Source: Compostibacter hankyongensis (GTDB lineage: Bacteria > Bacteroidota > Bacteroidia > Chitinophagales > Chitinophagaceae). From it: 64,000 bases of DNA. The DNA is taken from assembly GCF_039541075.1 (NCBI RefSeq), contig NZ_BAABFN010000021.1, positions 1-64,000 on the forward strand, read 5' to 3'. Below the pieces are notes generated by a model. The model saw only the letters and a program-made list of their open reading frames with translations. It was not told the DNA's origin and searched no databases. A program made the translations under genes and the position numbers. Position 1 is the stretch's first letter. Each line of letters opens with the position of its first letter. Positions 49,923 through 59,950 of the stretch are shown one piece after another.

Positions 49923-51065
49923 ATGGAACAACAACATACCAAGATGAAGCGTAAAATCACCGGGGCGGCCCTGCTGTCCTGCTCAGCCGTAACATTGTTA
50001 CTGGGCTCCTGCGGCAATGCCCAGAAGGGCGGCGCGCCCGGCGGAATGATGCCGAAGCCGACCGTGGTCGCTACTACGGTAGAGCCGACCGCTTATACGG
50101 TAACCGAAAGCTTTCCCGGCACGCTGGTGGCCAACAACATGGTGGAGATCCGGCCGGATGTGACGGGCTACCTGGAAGCCATCCGTGCCAGCGACGGTAG
50201 CTGGGTCCAAAAAGGACAGCCCCTGTATGAGATAGACAAAAGCCGTTATTCCGCCGCTTATAACCAGTCCGCGGCGGCCCTGCAGCAGGCCCAGGCCGAT
50301 CTGGCACAGCGCCAGCGCGATCTGGAGCGGTACCAGAACCTCCTGCAGCATGATGCCATATCCCGGCAGACGGTGGACCAGGCCGAGACCGCGGTAAAAA
50401 CCGCCCAGGCCAATGTAGCCGCCGCCCAGGCCGCCCAGGCAAAATCGGGAACCGACCTCAACCATGCCATCATCAAAGCACCCTTCAGCGGCCGGATCGG
50501 CATCGCCCAGGTAAAAACGGGCGCCATTATCAACGCGGGGCAGACCCTGATCAATACGCTGGTGAACGAAGACCCGATGTATGTGGATTTCGATATCCCG
50601 CAATCGCGCTTTCATGAGTTCGTCTCCGAAGAGCAGCACCCCTCTCCTTCCCGGAAATTCTATATCCGCTTTACCGATGGTAAGGTGTACGAGCAGGATG
50701 GGAAGATATTGCTGATCAACAATACCGTGGACCAGACCACCGGCACCATCCGGGTGAGGCTGGTATTTCCCAATAAAAACGGAGAGCTGAAATCGGGTAT
50801 GAGCTGCGTGGTGCTGGACAAGCACCGTACGCCCGAGAACAGCCTGGCCATCCCTCCGGAGGCTATCATACAGATACTGGACGAAACAAACGTATACGTT
50901 GTGGATGAGCATCACGTGATCCGTTCCCGCGATATCACCCCCGGCGCGCAGACAGACAGCCTGCTGATCGTACAGGAAGGCCTCAAGGCCGGCGACATAG
51001 TGGTGGTCAGCGGCCTCCAGAAAACAAAGCCCGGAGATACGGTGAACGTGCAAATGAAAAAATGA
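49923..51065 (+). CDS. RND efflux periplasmic adaptor lipoprotein (HlyD/AcrA-like)
   Basis: A 380-residue membrane fusion protein with a lipobox (TLLLGSCGN, Cys near residue 30). FPGTLVANNMVEIRPDVTGYLEAI is the biotinyl-lipoyl motif; a coiled-coil hairpin (about 95-175; LQQAQADLAQRQRDLERYQNLLQ) and beta-barrel segments follow. It bridges the inner-membrane pump to the TolC channel. The next gene starts 19 bp downstream. Confidence 0.92.
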   Translation: MEQQHTKMKRKITGAALLSCSAVTLLLGSCGNAQKGGAPGGMMPKPTVVATTVEPTAYTVTESFPGTLVANNMVEIRPDVTGYLEAIRASDGSWVQKGQPLYEIDKSRYSAAYNQSAAALQQAQADLAQRQRDLERYQNLLQHDAISRQTVDQAETAVKTAQANVAAAQAAQAKSGTDLNHAIIKAPFSGRIGIAQVKTGAIINAGQTLINTLVNEDPMYVDFDIPQSRFHEFVSEEQHPSPSRKFYIRFTDGKVYEQDGKILLINNTVDQTTGTIRVRLVFPNKNGELKSGMSCVVLDKHRTPENSLAIPPEAIIQILDETNVYVVDEHHVIRSRDITPGAQTDSLLIVQEGLKAGDIVVVSGLQKTKPGDTVNVQMKK

Positions 51066-51084
51066 TCACTTAGAACAAGAAGCC

Positions 51085-54000
51085 ATGCTGATCTCAAAGA
51101 CTTTTATAGAAAGGAGGAATACCACGATTGTCATCGCCGTGATTGTAACGATCGTAGGGCTTATTTGTATGTTCACCCTGCCGATCGCCCAGTTGCCCGA
51201 TATCGCTCCGCCGACCGTAAGCGTCCGCGCCAACTATACGGGAGCCAACTCGCAGACGGTGGAGGAAACCGTGACCACGCCCATCGAAAACCAGATCAAC
51301 GGTACTCCCGGCGCCATGTATATCCAGTCCGGAAGCGCCAACGACGGGTCCATGAACATCCAGGTAACCTTCGATATCGGCACCGACCCGGACATTGCCA
51401 CGCTCGACGTGCAGAACCGGGTAAACCAGGCCATGCCGATCGTGCCCTCCGACGTGTCCCGGCTCGGCGTTACCACCCAGAAGCGCTCCAACGATATGCT
51501 GATGGTGATCGCGCTTAACTCCCCGCAGGATACGCACGACAAAGCCTTCCTGGACAATTACCTGAACATCTACCTGAAACCCGAGATATTACGTATACCG
51601 GGGGTCGGTGACGTAAATGCCTTTTCCCAGGACTACAGTATGCGGGTATGGCTGAACCCGGATAAGATGGCCGCTATGGGCATCGCCGCCGACGATGTGA
51701 TCGGCGCCATCCAGGCGCAGAACCGACAGGTGCCGGCGGGTATCGTGGGTGCCCAGCCATCTTCGAAGACCCAACCTTTTGAATACAACGTAAAGGTAAA
51801 GGGACGGCTGGAGACCCCGGAAGAGTTCGGCAACATCGTGGTGGCCGTAAATCCGAAGGATCGTTCGATCGTAAGGCTACGGGATATTGCCCGGATCACC
51901 ATGGGTACCTTTTCTTACGCCATTGATATCAAGGCCGACGGTCATTCGGCCACGGGTATGGCCATTTACCTGCTGCCGGGTGCGAACGCCCTGGAAGTAG
52001 CCGATGCGGTGAACAAAAAGATGGAGGAGCTCTCCAAAACCTTCCCGCCGGATGTCAACTGGCTGGTACCATTTGAAACCACCTCATTTGTAAAGATATC
52101 CATCGAAGAGGTCGTCTATACCTTCGTGCTTACTTTGTTGCTGGTGGTGCTGGTGATCTTTATCTTCCTGCAGAACTGGCGGGCCACGCTGATCCCGATA
52201 CTGGTAATACCGGTCTCCCTCATCGGCACCTTTATCTTTTTCAGGCTGCTGGGATTCTCGATCAATACCCTCACGCTTTTTGGGTTTGTGCTGGCGATCG
52301 GGATCGTGGTGGATGATGCCATTGTGGTGGTGGAGGCCATCCAGCATCATATCGATGTAGACAAGATGCGACCGCGGGAAGCCACCTTTAAGGCCATGTC
52401 CGAGGTGCAGGCTCCGGTGATCGCCATCGGGCTGATCCTCGCCGCCGTGTTCGTGCCGGTGGCCTTTGTGCCCGGCGTCAGCGGGCGACTCTACCAGCAG
52501 TTCGCCCTCACCATCGCCTTTTCGGTGCTGTTGTCCGCCTTCCTGGCCCTGACGCTGACGCCCGCGCTCTGCAGCATGATGCTGAAGCCTTCCAACCTCA
52601 GCGAAGAGTCCAGAGGGCTGAACAAATTTTTCTACAAATTCAACCGCTGGTTCGGCCGTAACACCGACCGCTACGGCAAAGGGGTGAAATATGCTGTCCA
52701 CAAGTCCGGCTTCGTGCTGGTGCTGCTGCTCATCATCTTTGCCGTGACGGGATTTTTCTTCAAGAAGGTACCGACCACCTTTGTACCGCAGGAAGACATG
52801 GGTTCCATGATCGTATCGGTAGAATTGCCGGATGCCGCTTCCTCGCAGCGTACCCTGGAAGTGACCCGGCAGATCAATAAGATCCTGCTGGCCGACAGCT
52901 CTGTAAAGCACTTCATGCAGGTAGCCGGTATCAATATCGTGGCCAATGCCCTGAAATCCAACTCCGGTACCTATTTCATATCCCTCACGCCCTGGGATGA
53001 ACGTTATAAGCACGGCGACGATATGAACACCGTGATCGGGAGGCTGCAAATGAAGATGGCGGCTATCCAGGGCGCCAATATCATCTGTCTGCCCGCTCCC
53101 ACCCTCCGCGGGCTGGGTACCAGCGGCGGCTTCTCCTTCATTATGGAACAGCGGAGTGACAACGATCTGCAGCAGTTCAACCAGGTGCTGCAGCAGTTCC
53201 TGATGAAAGCCAACCAGCGGCCGGAGATCGCCCGGGCCTATGCTTTCTTCAGCGCCAATACGCCGGAATACAATGTAGATATAGACCGCGACAAATGTCT
53301 GCAGATGGGCGTACCGCTTCCCAATGTGTTCAATGCCATGCAGACCTTCCTCGGCGGTTATTATGTGAACGACTTCACCCGGTTCAGCCGCAGCTTCCGC
53401 GTGATGCTGCAGGCAGACACCGCTTACCGGATGAGCATCAACAATATGGCCAACTACTACGTCCGGAACAACAGCGGCCAGATGGTGCCGCTGAGCGCGC
53501 TCGTGACCCCGCACAAAGGCGGCGGGGCGCCGGTGATCAACCACTTCAACCTGTACCGCTCCATCGAGATCGACGGTGACCATGCGCCGGGCTACAGCAG
53601 CGGCGACGCCATCCGGGCGCTGGAGGAGGTGGCTGCGGAAGTGCTGCCCGCCAACTTCGGCTATGAATGGTCCAATGTGTCGCTGCAGGAAATACAGGCG
53701 GGAAACAAAACAGTGCTGATCTTTATCATCTCCATCCTGTTCGTGTTCCTGCTGCTCACGGCGCTGTATGAGAGCTGGTCGGTGCCCTTCTCGGTGCTGC
53801 TGGCCGTGCCCATCGCTCTTTTCGGCTCCATTATCGCGCTGGCGATCTCGAAGCAGGCCAACAGCGTATACTCGCAGATCGGTCTCATCACGCTGATCGG
53901 ATTGTCTGCCAAAAACGCTATTCTGATCGTGGAATTCTGTAAGGAACGGGTGGATAAGGGCATGCCCCTGATGCAGGCTACCCTGGAAGCCGTAAAGCTG

Positions 54001-54303
54001 CGTTTCCGGCCGATCCTTATGACCTCCTTTGCCTTTATACTGGGTGTGCTGCCGCTGACCCTGGCCAAGGGCGCCGGTGCCGCGGCGCGGGTGAATATAG
54101 GCTTTACCGTGCTGGGAGGGATGCTGGCGGCCACCGTGCTGGCCGTCTTCACCGTGCCGGTACTGTATGTGCTGATTACGCGGCTGGCTTACGGAAAAAG
54201 GAAGCTGCGCAAGCTGGAGCTGGAAGGACAACGGCATGCCGCCGAAAGAGCCCGCCTGGAAGCGGCCCGCGGCCGTCACCGTCCGCCTTCGGAAACCGCA
54301 TAA
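51085..54303 (+). CDS. RND multidrug efflux permease (HAE1 family, AcrB-like)
   Basis: A 1072-residue inner-membrane proton antiporter. It shows the N-terminal helix and LPIAQLPDIAPPTVSVRANYTGA, the porter-domain segment, and FGFVLAIGIVVDDAIVVVEA in helix 4 with the proton-relay Asp pair; ISKQANSVYSQIGLITLIGLSAKNAILIVEF is the matching motif in the second half. The C-terminal tail (about 1030-1072) is Arg/Glu-rich. The substrate is likely hydrophobic drugs or metabolites. A strong terminator follows. Confidence 0.95.
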   Translation: MLISKTFIERRNTTIVIAVIVTIVGLICMFTLPIAQLPDIAPPTVSVRANYTGANSQTVEETVTTPIENQINGTPGAMYIQSGSANDGSMNIQVTFDIGTDPDIATLDVQNRVNQAMPIVPSDVSRLGVTTQKRSNDMLMVIALNSPQDTHDKAFLDNYLNIYLKPEILRIPGVGDVNAFSQDYSMRVWLNPDKMAAMGIAADDVIGAIQAQNRQVPAGIVGAQPSSKTQPFEYNVKVKGRLETPEEFGNIVVAVNPKDRSIVRLRDIARITMGTFSYAIDIKADGHSATGMAIYLLPGANALEVADAVNKKMEELSKTFPPDVNWLVPFETTSFVKISIEEVVYTFVLTLLLVVLVIFIFLQNWRATLIPILVIPVSLIGTFIFFRLLGFSINTLTLFGFVLAIGIVVDDAIVVVEAIQHHIDVDKMRPREATFKAMSEVQAPVIAIGLILAAVFVPVAFVPGVSGRLYQQFALTIAFSVLLSAFLALTLTPALCSMMLKPSNLSEESRGLNKFFYKFNRWFGRNTDRYGKGVKYAVHKSGFVLVLLLIIFAVTGFFFKKVPTTFVPQEDMGSMIVSVELPDAASSQRTLEVTRQINKILLADSSVKHFMQVAGINIVANALKSNSGTYFISLTPWDERYKHGDDMNTVIGRLQMKMAAIQGANIICLPAPTLRGLGTSGGFSFIMEQRSDNDLQQFNQVLQQFLMKANQRPEIARAYAFFSANTPEYNVDIDRDKCLQMGVPLPNVFNAMQTFLGGYYVNDFTRFSRSFRVMLQADTAYRMSINNMANYYVRNNSGQMVPLSALVTPHKGGGAPVINHFNLYRSIEIDGDHAPGYSSGDAIRALEEVAAEVLPANFGYEWSNVSLQEIQAGNKTVLIFIISILFVFLLLTALYESWSVPFSVLLAVPIALFGSIIALAISKQANSVYSQIGLITLIGLSAKNAILIVEFCKERVDKGMPLMQATLEAVKLRFRPILMTSFAFILGVLPLTLAKGAGAAARVNIGFTVLGGMLAATVLAVFTVPVLYVLITRLAYGKRKLRKLELEGQRHAAERARLEAARGRHRPPSETA

Positions 54304-54309
54304 TATCTC

Positions 54310-54341
54310 AAAAAACCGCTCCTGCAAGGGCGGTTTTTTTT
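54310..54341 (+). terminator. rho-independent terminator of the efflux operon
   Basis: AAAAAACCGC and GCGGTTTTTT pair around CTCCTGCAAGG, followed by a T-run of eight or more. Confidence 0.88.
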
Positions 54342-54345
54342 ATGT

Positions 54346-54417
54346 TTCCGGTTTTCTGATTTCCGGTTTCTCAGTTTCTGGTTTGAGGATTCCGGTTTGA
54401 GGCTTCGCGTTTCCGGA
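54346..54417. repeat. family D intergenic word repeat (D3)
   Basis: TTTCCGGTTTTCTGATTTCCGG, TTTCTCAGTTTCTGGTTTGAGG and ATTCCGGTTTGAGGC are successive copies of TTTC(C/T)GG and GGTTTGAGG words between the convergent permease and GNAT genes. Confidence 0.7.
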
Positions 54418-54428
54418 AGTGGAGGGTG

Positions 54429-54968
54429 TTAAGATATATCTTTTAGCTTTTTATAAAAATAGGTGGTGCTGCAATATGATTTTCCGTCCGGATATAATGC
54501 ATAATCCGGAATATCCCCTACTTTCGTCCATCCGCACCTTTTATACAGTTCATAAGCGGGCCCGTTCGTTACAGCATCCAAAACCAGTAAGGTTTTTCCT
54601 TTTTCAAGCGCCAATTCCTCGATATGCTTTAGCAATGCTGTTCCGATTCCCTGCCTTCTCCAGTCACTGTGCACCTGCATTTTTGCAATATCCCCCCTGT
54701 GGGGCTGATTATCCGGCATATCCATTCTTAACTGCACGGTCCCGATGACGTTTTGCGTTTCGGAATCTTTCGCGATCACCAGTATTGTTTTACCTTCAGA
54801 AACGCTAATCATGACCTTCTCCCAAAAGAATATGACATCCCTTATTTCAAAAGAATGAATAAATCCCACCGAAGCCCCCTTTTTTACTACGTCAACCGTA
54901 AGCAATGCAAGATCAGTTAAGGATACATTTCCTGCACTGGCTACTTCCAAATAAAAAGTTTTTTTCAT
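54429..54968 (-). CDS. GNAT-family N-acetyltransferase
   Basis: A 179-residue GNAT protein. KMQVHSDWRRQGIGTALLKHIEELA contains the acetyl-CoA pyrophosphate loop RRQGIG; PAYELYKRCGWTKVGDIPDYAL is the typical C-terminal segment. The acceptor is unknown. Confidence 0.88.
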   Translation of the reverse strand: MKKTFYLEVASAGNVSLTDLALLTVDVVKKGASVGFIHSFEIRDVIFFWEKVMISVSEGKTILVIAKDSETQNVIGTVQLRMDMPDNQPHRGDIAKMQVHSDWRRQGIGTALLKHIEELALEKGKTLLVLDAVTNGPAYELYKRCGWTKVGDIPDYALYPDGKSYCSTTYFYKKLKDIS

Positions 54969-54997
54969 ATACCCGATAAGTTGCTTAAAATTTTAAA

Positions 54998-55045
54998 TGC
55001 CCTTCACCTTTCACCCTTCGCCTCTATCCCCCTTTCAGGGGGTCG
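54998..55045. repeat. family B intergenic word repeat (B5)
   Basis: TTTAAATGCCCTTCACCTTTCACCCTTCGCC leads into TATCCCCCTTTCAGGGGGTC, which forms a small C5/G5 hairpin. It lies between the nupC and GNAT genes. Confidence 0.75.
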
Positions 55046-55050
55046 GGAGC

Positions 55051-56325
55051 TCATGGAGTAGTTGCCAGTATGCCGGCGATGGCGGCGGAGAGATAGGAGG
55101 CCAGCGTGCCGCAGAGCAGCGCCCGCATACCCAGCTGCGCCAGGTCTTTCCTGCGCTCCGGGGCCAGGGCGCCGATGCCGCCGATCTGCATGCCCACGCT
55201 GCTGAAGTTGGCAAAGCCACAGATGGCGATGCTCGCGATCAGCATGCCCTTCTCGGTGACGATCGGCACCTTCCCGCCCGTCATGTTGCTGAAGGCTACA
55301 AACTCATTGATGGTCAGCTTCTGTCCGAAAAGCGTCGCCGTATTGCCGATATCTTCCGCAGGCACACCCATCGCCCAGGCAAAAGGATAGAAGAGCTTGC
55401 CGAAGATCCAGTCGAGCGTAAGGTTAAAATCGGGGTTGAACACATGCCCGGCCTTTAACAGGCACCAATCGATCAGCGCGATCAACGCAATAAAGCCGAT
55501 CAGCATAGCGATCACGTTCATGGCTATATTGAAACCATCGGCCGCGCCGCGGGAAATGGCGTCGATAAGATTGCTGTATTCCGTCTTCACCTGCAGCTTT
55601 ACCCGGCCGCGGGTGGGAGAAATCTCCGTTTCGGGATATACGATTTTGGAGATCACCAGCGCGCCCGGGGCTGCCATCAGGCTGGCCATGATCAGTTTCG
55701 GAGCCAGGTCGATGCCATGCTGCGCGCCCATATTGACATATACGATCAGGATGCCCCCGGAAATACAGGCCAGGCTGCCGCTCATGGAGGCCAGCAGCTC
55801 GCTCCGGGTCATGCTTTTCAGGTAAGGCCGGATCATGACCTGCGCCTCCACCTGCCCGACGAACGCGCTGGCCACGTTGCTCAGCGCTTCGGCGCCGCTG
55901 ACCCGCATCACAAAGTTCATCGCCCGGGCAATGCCGGCCACCACGCGCTGCATGATCCCCAGGTAATAAAAAATGGCTACAAGCACGCATACCAGTATAA
56001 TGGTAGCCGTTACATTGAAGGCGAAGACAAATGCGCCGGGAGCCGTGTAATTCTGTGTGATTCCGCTGCCGCTTACCGAGGCGATGCCGCCGTATACGAA
56101 ATCGGCGCCCTGTTTGGCAAAGCCCTCCAGCTTCTGCATGCCCCGCCCCAGGAAAGTAAAAAAGCGTTCCACCGGCTTCACCTGCAGGATCATAACGGCA
56201 ATGAATACCTGCAAAGCCAGCCCGCTCAGCACCAGGCGCAGGTTAATCTTCTTCCGGTTATTGGAAAACAAAAAAGCGACGCCGAGGATAAGCAGGATGC
56301 CGATAAGCCCGGTGAATCTTCCCAT
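55051..56325 (-). CDS. NupC-type concentrative nucleoside transporter
   Basis: A 424-residue membrane protein from ATG 56325 (MGRFTGLIGILLILGVAFLFS). Characteristic segments are FVGQVEAQVMIRPYLKSMTRSEL, the AANFSS-like GFANFSSVGMQIGG, and EFVAFSNM, which line the nucleoside and ion site in CNT proteins. It imports nucleosides with protons or Na+. An upstream ATG at 56361 adds 12 residues and is less likely. Confidence 0.92.
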   Translation of the reverse strand: MGRFTGLIGILLILGVAFLFSNNRKKINLRLVLSGLALQVFIAVMILQVKPVERFFTFLGRGMQKLEGFAKQGADFVYGGIASVSGSGITQNYTAPGAFVFAFNVTATIILVCVLVAIFYYLGIMQRVVAGIARAMNFVMRVSGAEALSNVASAFVGQVEAQVMIRPYLKSMTRSELLASMSGSLACISGGILIVYVNMGAQHGIDLAPKLIMASLMAAPGALVISKIVYPETEISPTRGRVKLQVKTEYSNLIDAISRGAADGFNIAMNVIAMLIGFIALIALIDWCLLKAGHVFNPDFNLTLDWIFGKLFYPFAWAMGVPAEDIGNTATLFGQKLTINEFVAFSNMTGGKVPIVTEKGMLIASIAICGFANFSSVGMQIGGIGALAPERRKDLAQLGMRALLCGTLASYLSAAIAGILATTP

Positions 56326-56410
56326 AATCAGTAAATGATGAACAATACCGCAATGTAACAAAGAGAACCGACAATCGGAAAAATACCCGGGGCGACAGGG
56401 GGGAATAATG

Positions 56411-56418
56411 TATTTTTG
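56411..56418 (+). promoter_or_regulatory. candidate -7 element for the protease-mqnE pair
   Basis: TATTTTTG matches TAnnTTTG, 17 nt before the ATG at 56436. Confidence 0.45.
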
Positions 56419-56435
56419 AATTCTATCTGCCGCCC

Positions 56436-58628
56436 ATGCGATATTGCTACCTCCTTGCCTCCTTACCGCAACGCTTTTGCCTGCCCTGGCGGGCCGCGCT
56501 GACGGCCCTGGGGATGATGGTATGGTGCTGCTGTCCGCTGCGGTCGCCGGCCCAGCACTATTGCGCTACCGACCTGGCCATCCGCCAGGCCCTGCAGAAG
56601 CGGCCGGCCCTCTCCGGGCAGCTTCAGCTGATGGACAACCTGGCCCGGCGGCGAACGGAGCGGGGGCAACCCCGGCCGGCCTTTACCCGGGAACAGACCG
56701 TTACCATTCCCGTAGTGGTACATGTGGTACTGCCCGATCCTGCGCTGGTATCCGATGCCCAGATACTTTCCCAGATCGCCGTCCTGAATACCGATTATAC
56801 CGCGGCCAATACGGATATCTCCGAGATACCTGCCGTATGGAGGTCCCTTATCGGCAACCTCCACTTGCAGTTCTGCCTGGCCCAGCGCACGCCGGACGGC
56901 CTTCCCACAAACGGCATCGTCCGCAGCAGCACCGACCGTTTCCAGTTCGGCGTCAATGATGCCTGTCCCGAGGTGAAGCATGCCGCCACCGGCGGATCGG
57001 ATGCCTGGGATACGCAACACTACCTAAACATCTGGATATGCAACCTGGAATCGGGCTATCTCGGTGTGACCACGCCGCCCGGCCTCTATTCCGCAGATGA
57101 AGACGGCGTCGTGATCCAGTACAACGCCTTCGGCACCACCGGCGTGCTGCAGGCGCCCTACGACCGGGGCCGCACCGCCACCCACGAGGTCGGCCATTAT
57201 CTGGGCCTGCTGCACCCCTGGGGACTTACCGGCGGCTCCTGCAGCCCCGGCGATAATATTGACGATACACCGCCCCAGTCGGATGCGGTATACGGACATC
57301 ACGCCTTCCCCTACCTGCAGGACCCCTGCTCGCCCACCTTCCCGGGGGTACAGCTCATGAACTTTATGGAATACGTGGACGATACCGTTATGCACCTGTT
57401 CACCACCGACCAGACGGACCGTATGGATGCTATCCTGACCGGTCTCCGTGCCGGGCTGCTGCAGTCCGAAGGCTGCATGCCCGTACAGCTCAAAGACCAC
57501 GATGCTTTGCTGCGCCGCATTCTCACCCCTTCCGGAAAAATCTGCGACGCTGTCGCTCGCCCCGAAGTGGTGCTGAGCAACCTGGGAAAAGACACCCTGA
57601 AAAACGTCACCCTCTGTTTCCGCCTGGACCGGGATACGCTCCTTACCTTTCCCTGGAGCGGGGCCATCCCGTCTGCCGACTCGCTGCGCATCATGCTGCC
57701 CCCCCTTACCATCAGCACCGGCGTTCACCGGCTGACGGTCTTTACCCGGCAGCCGGACGGCCATGCAGACCAGCAGCCGGAAAACGATACCGCCCGTATC
57801 TCCTTTCACCTGGACCCTCCGGCCACTACCCCTTTTTCGGAAGGTTTTGAGGGCGATATTTATCCCCCGCCCGGCTGGGACCTGAAAAACCCCGATGGCC
57901 GGTATACCTGGGAGCTTACAACAGCGGCCGCCCACAGCGGCAACACTTCGGCGGTGATGCCAAATTTCGACTACGCAAGCAACGGTCCTGCCGACGATCT
58001 GCTCAGCCCCGTGTTCCGGCTTCCGCCGGCCGACTCGGCCTTTCTTTTCTTTGACCTGGCCGCAGCCGTACAGTCCGATCCGGACGGCGGCAACACTTAC
58101 TGGGATACGCTGGAGGTGCTGATCAGCTTCGACTGCGGGCAGACAACCTCCCTCCTCTACCGGAAATGGGGCCGTTCCCTCATCACCGATACCTTACCGG
58201 TCAGCGGCGCATTTGTTCCCGGAAGCAGCGATTGGCGGCAGGATTCCGTCGATCTCACCGCTTATATCCGGCAGGGCGATTTCCAGCTCATCTTCCGCAA
58301 TATCACCAATTTTGAAAACAACATCTACCTGGACGATATCCGGCTGGTTACCCGCGACGTGAACCCCAACCTGGAAAGGGAAAAAGTGCTCATCGTTCCC
58401 AACCCCACCACGGGCCTCCTGCAGGTGGAATTTATCAGCCTCCCCCCCGATCTGCGCGAGGTGGCCATCTACGATGCCGCGGGTAGGCTGCTCATGCGCC
58501 GCCCGGCTTCAGGAGCCGTCAACAACCGGATGCAATTTGATTTGGCAAATGCCCCAAATGGTATTTACTTTGTAAAAGTATTGTATCAGGACAGGGTGCT
58601 GACCCGAAAAATAATAAAAGTGCGATGA
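56436..58628 (+). CDS. secreted M43-family zinc metalloprotease with T9SS sorting domain
   Basis: A 730-residue protein with a signal peptide (cleavage near LRSPAQHYCA). The pappalysin-type protease domain (about 85-350) carries HEVGHYLGLLHPW (HExxHxxGxxH) and the Met-turn region LMNFMEYVDD. A jelly-roll, choice-of-anchor-J-like module follows at about 465-640 (PFSEGFEGDIYPPPGWDLKN, YLDDIRLV). The C-terminal 80 residues (VLIVPNPTTGLLQVEF, NGIYFVKVLYQDRVLTRKIIK) are a type A CTD for type IX secretion. The stop overlaps the mqnE start (ATGA). Confidence 0.93.
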   Translation: MRYCYLLASLPQRFCLPWRAALTALGMMVWCCCPLRSPAQHYCATDLAIRQALQKRPALSGQLQLMDNLARRRTERGQPRPAFTREQTVTIPVVVHVVLPDPALVSDAQILSQIAVLNTDYTAANTDISEIPAVWRSLIGNLHLQFCLAQRTPDGLPTNGIVRSSTDRFQFGVNDACPEVKHAATGGSDAWDTQHYLNIWICNLESGYLGVTTPPGLYSADEDGVVIQYNAFGTTGVLQAPYDRGRTATHEVGHYLGLLHPWGLTGGSCSPGDNIDDTPPQSDAVYGHHAFPYLQDPCSPTFPGVQLMNFMEYVDDTVMHLFTTDQTDRMDAILTGLRAGLLQSEGCMPVQLKDHDALLRRILTPSGKICDAVARPEVVLSNLGKDTLKNVTLCFRLDRDTLLTFPWSGAIPSADSLRIMLPPLTISTGVHRLTVFTRQPDGHADQQPENDTARISFHLDPPATTPFSEGFEGDIYPPPGWDLKNPDGRYTWELTTAAAHSGNTSAVMPNFDYASNGPADDLLSPVFRLPPADSAFLFFDLAAAVQSDPDGGNTYWDTLEVLISFDCGQTTSLLYRKWGRSLITDTLPVSGAFVPGSSDWRQDSVDLTAYIRQGDFQLIFRNITNFENNIYLDDIRLVTRDVNPNLEREKVLIVPNPTTGLLQVEFISLPPDLREVAIYDAAGRLLMRRPASGAVNNRMQFDLANAPNGIYFVKVLYQDRVLTRKIIKVR

Positions 58629-59806
58629 GCGATTTTATGACTGCCGACCAGGTGCAGCTGCTGATTGACCAATCTCACACAGATAACGGCCTCAAGGATA
58701 TCTTAAAAAAAACCATTGCCGGAGAAAGGCTGACGCCCGGAGAAGGATCTCTCCTCTTTGAAAAGGGGGAGCTGCCTTTACTCGGCACTGTCGCCAATTA
58801 TATCCGGGAACAGCGGCACGGACACCACACCTATTTCAACCGGAACTTTCACATCGAGCCTACTAACGTTTGCGTATATACGTGCCAGTTTTGCTCCTAC
58901 TCCCGCGTCTACAAGCATCGTGAAGAGGGCTGGGAGCTCAGCCTGGAGCAGATGATGGATATCGTACGCCGCTACGACGATCAGCCTATTACCGAAGTAC
59001 ATATTGTCGGGGGAGTGCATCCCAAGCTGAACCTGGCCTTTTTCTGCGAGCTGATGCGGCAGATCAGGGCGCACCGTCCAAGTCTGCACATCAAGGGATT
59101 TACCGCCGTGGAGCTGGATTATATGTTCCGGAAAGCCAAGGTAAGCGTGGAGGAAGGCATGCGTCTGCTCCATGAAGCAGGACTTCAATCCATGCCCGGC
59201 GGAGGCGCGGAGATATTCCATCCGGAGATACGCGAAAAGATCTGCGCGGACAAGGTGGACGCCGAAGGCTGGCTGTACATCCATGCCACGGCACACCGCC
59301 TGGGCATGCCTACCAACGCCACCATGCTCTACGGTCATATTGAGGATTACCGGCACCGTATCGATCATATGGAACGGCTGCGGCAGCTGCAGGATGAAAC
59401 ACGGGGCTTCAACACGTTTATCCCGCTGAAGTTTCGCAACCAGAACAACGACATGTCCGATGTGCCGGAAGCCACCATCATCGAAGATCTGAAGATGTAC
59501 GCCGTAGCCCGTCTGTATCTGGACAATTTTGCCCATATCAAGGCCTATTGGGCCATGCTGGGCCGGCAGACCACGCAGCTGACGCTGGCCTATGGCGTAG
59601 ATGATGTGGACGGCACCCTCGACGATACCACCAAGATCTATTCCATGGCGGGTGCCGAGGAGCAGCACCCGGCCATGAGCACCGAAGAGCTGGTCCGCCT
59701 GATCCAGAGCGCCGGAAGAACGGCAGTGGAACGCGATACGGTTTACCATGTGATCCGGACCTACAGCGAGGCGGATTTCAACAACGCCGCTGAAGTGCCG
59801 GCATAG
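58625..59806 (+). CDS. mqnE: aminofutalosine synthase (radical SAM)
   Basis: Acts in the futalosine route to menaquinone, joining the enolpyruvyl-oxybenzoate made by MqnA with adenosine from SAM. The 393-residue protein has the radical-SAM cluster motif CVYTCQFCSYSR, and HIVGGVHPKLNLAFF and PGGGAEIFHPEIREKIC, which mark MqnE rather than MqnC. It begins inside the last codons of the metalloprotease gene (ATGA overlap). No other mqn genes are in the window. Confidence 0.93.
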   Translation: MSDFMTADQVQLLIDQSHTDNGLKDILKKTIAGERLTPGEGSLLFEKGELPLLGTVANYIREQRHGHHTYFNRNFHIEPTNVCVYTCQFCSYSRVYKHREEGWELSLEQMMDIVRRYDDQPITEVHIVGGVHPKLNLAFFCELMRQIRAHRPSLHIKGFTAVELDYMFRKAKVSVEEGMRLLHEAGLQSMPGGGAEIFHPEIREKICADKVDAEGWLYIHATAHRLGMPTNATMLYGHIEDYRHRIDHMERLRQLQDETRGFNTFIPLKFRNQNNDMSDVPEATIIEDLKMYAVARLYLDNFAHIKAYWAMLGRQTTQLTLAYGVDDVDGTLDDTTKIYSMAGAEEQHPAMSTEELVRLIQSAGRTAVERDTVYHVIRTYSEADFNNAAEVPA

Positions 59807-59950
59807 CCCTCTTTTTCTCCATACCTTCTTTCTTTGTTACCGGATGCTTCGCGGAAGGCGGTTTCCCCCCAGGGGATGACTCATATTTTTTTGGCCATCC
59901 GGTCAAAAAAACGTAACTTCTCCTCGAAAATTTCACCAAAATCTATCGTC

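Noticed and set aside
52084..54327. 747-codon open frame antisense to the RND permease
   Set aside because: Low-complexity His/Gln/Arg-rich translation without any domain; the sense strand codes a complete AcrB-type pump.
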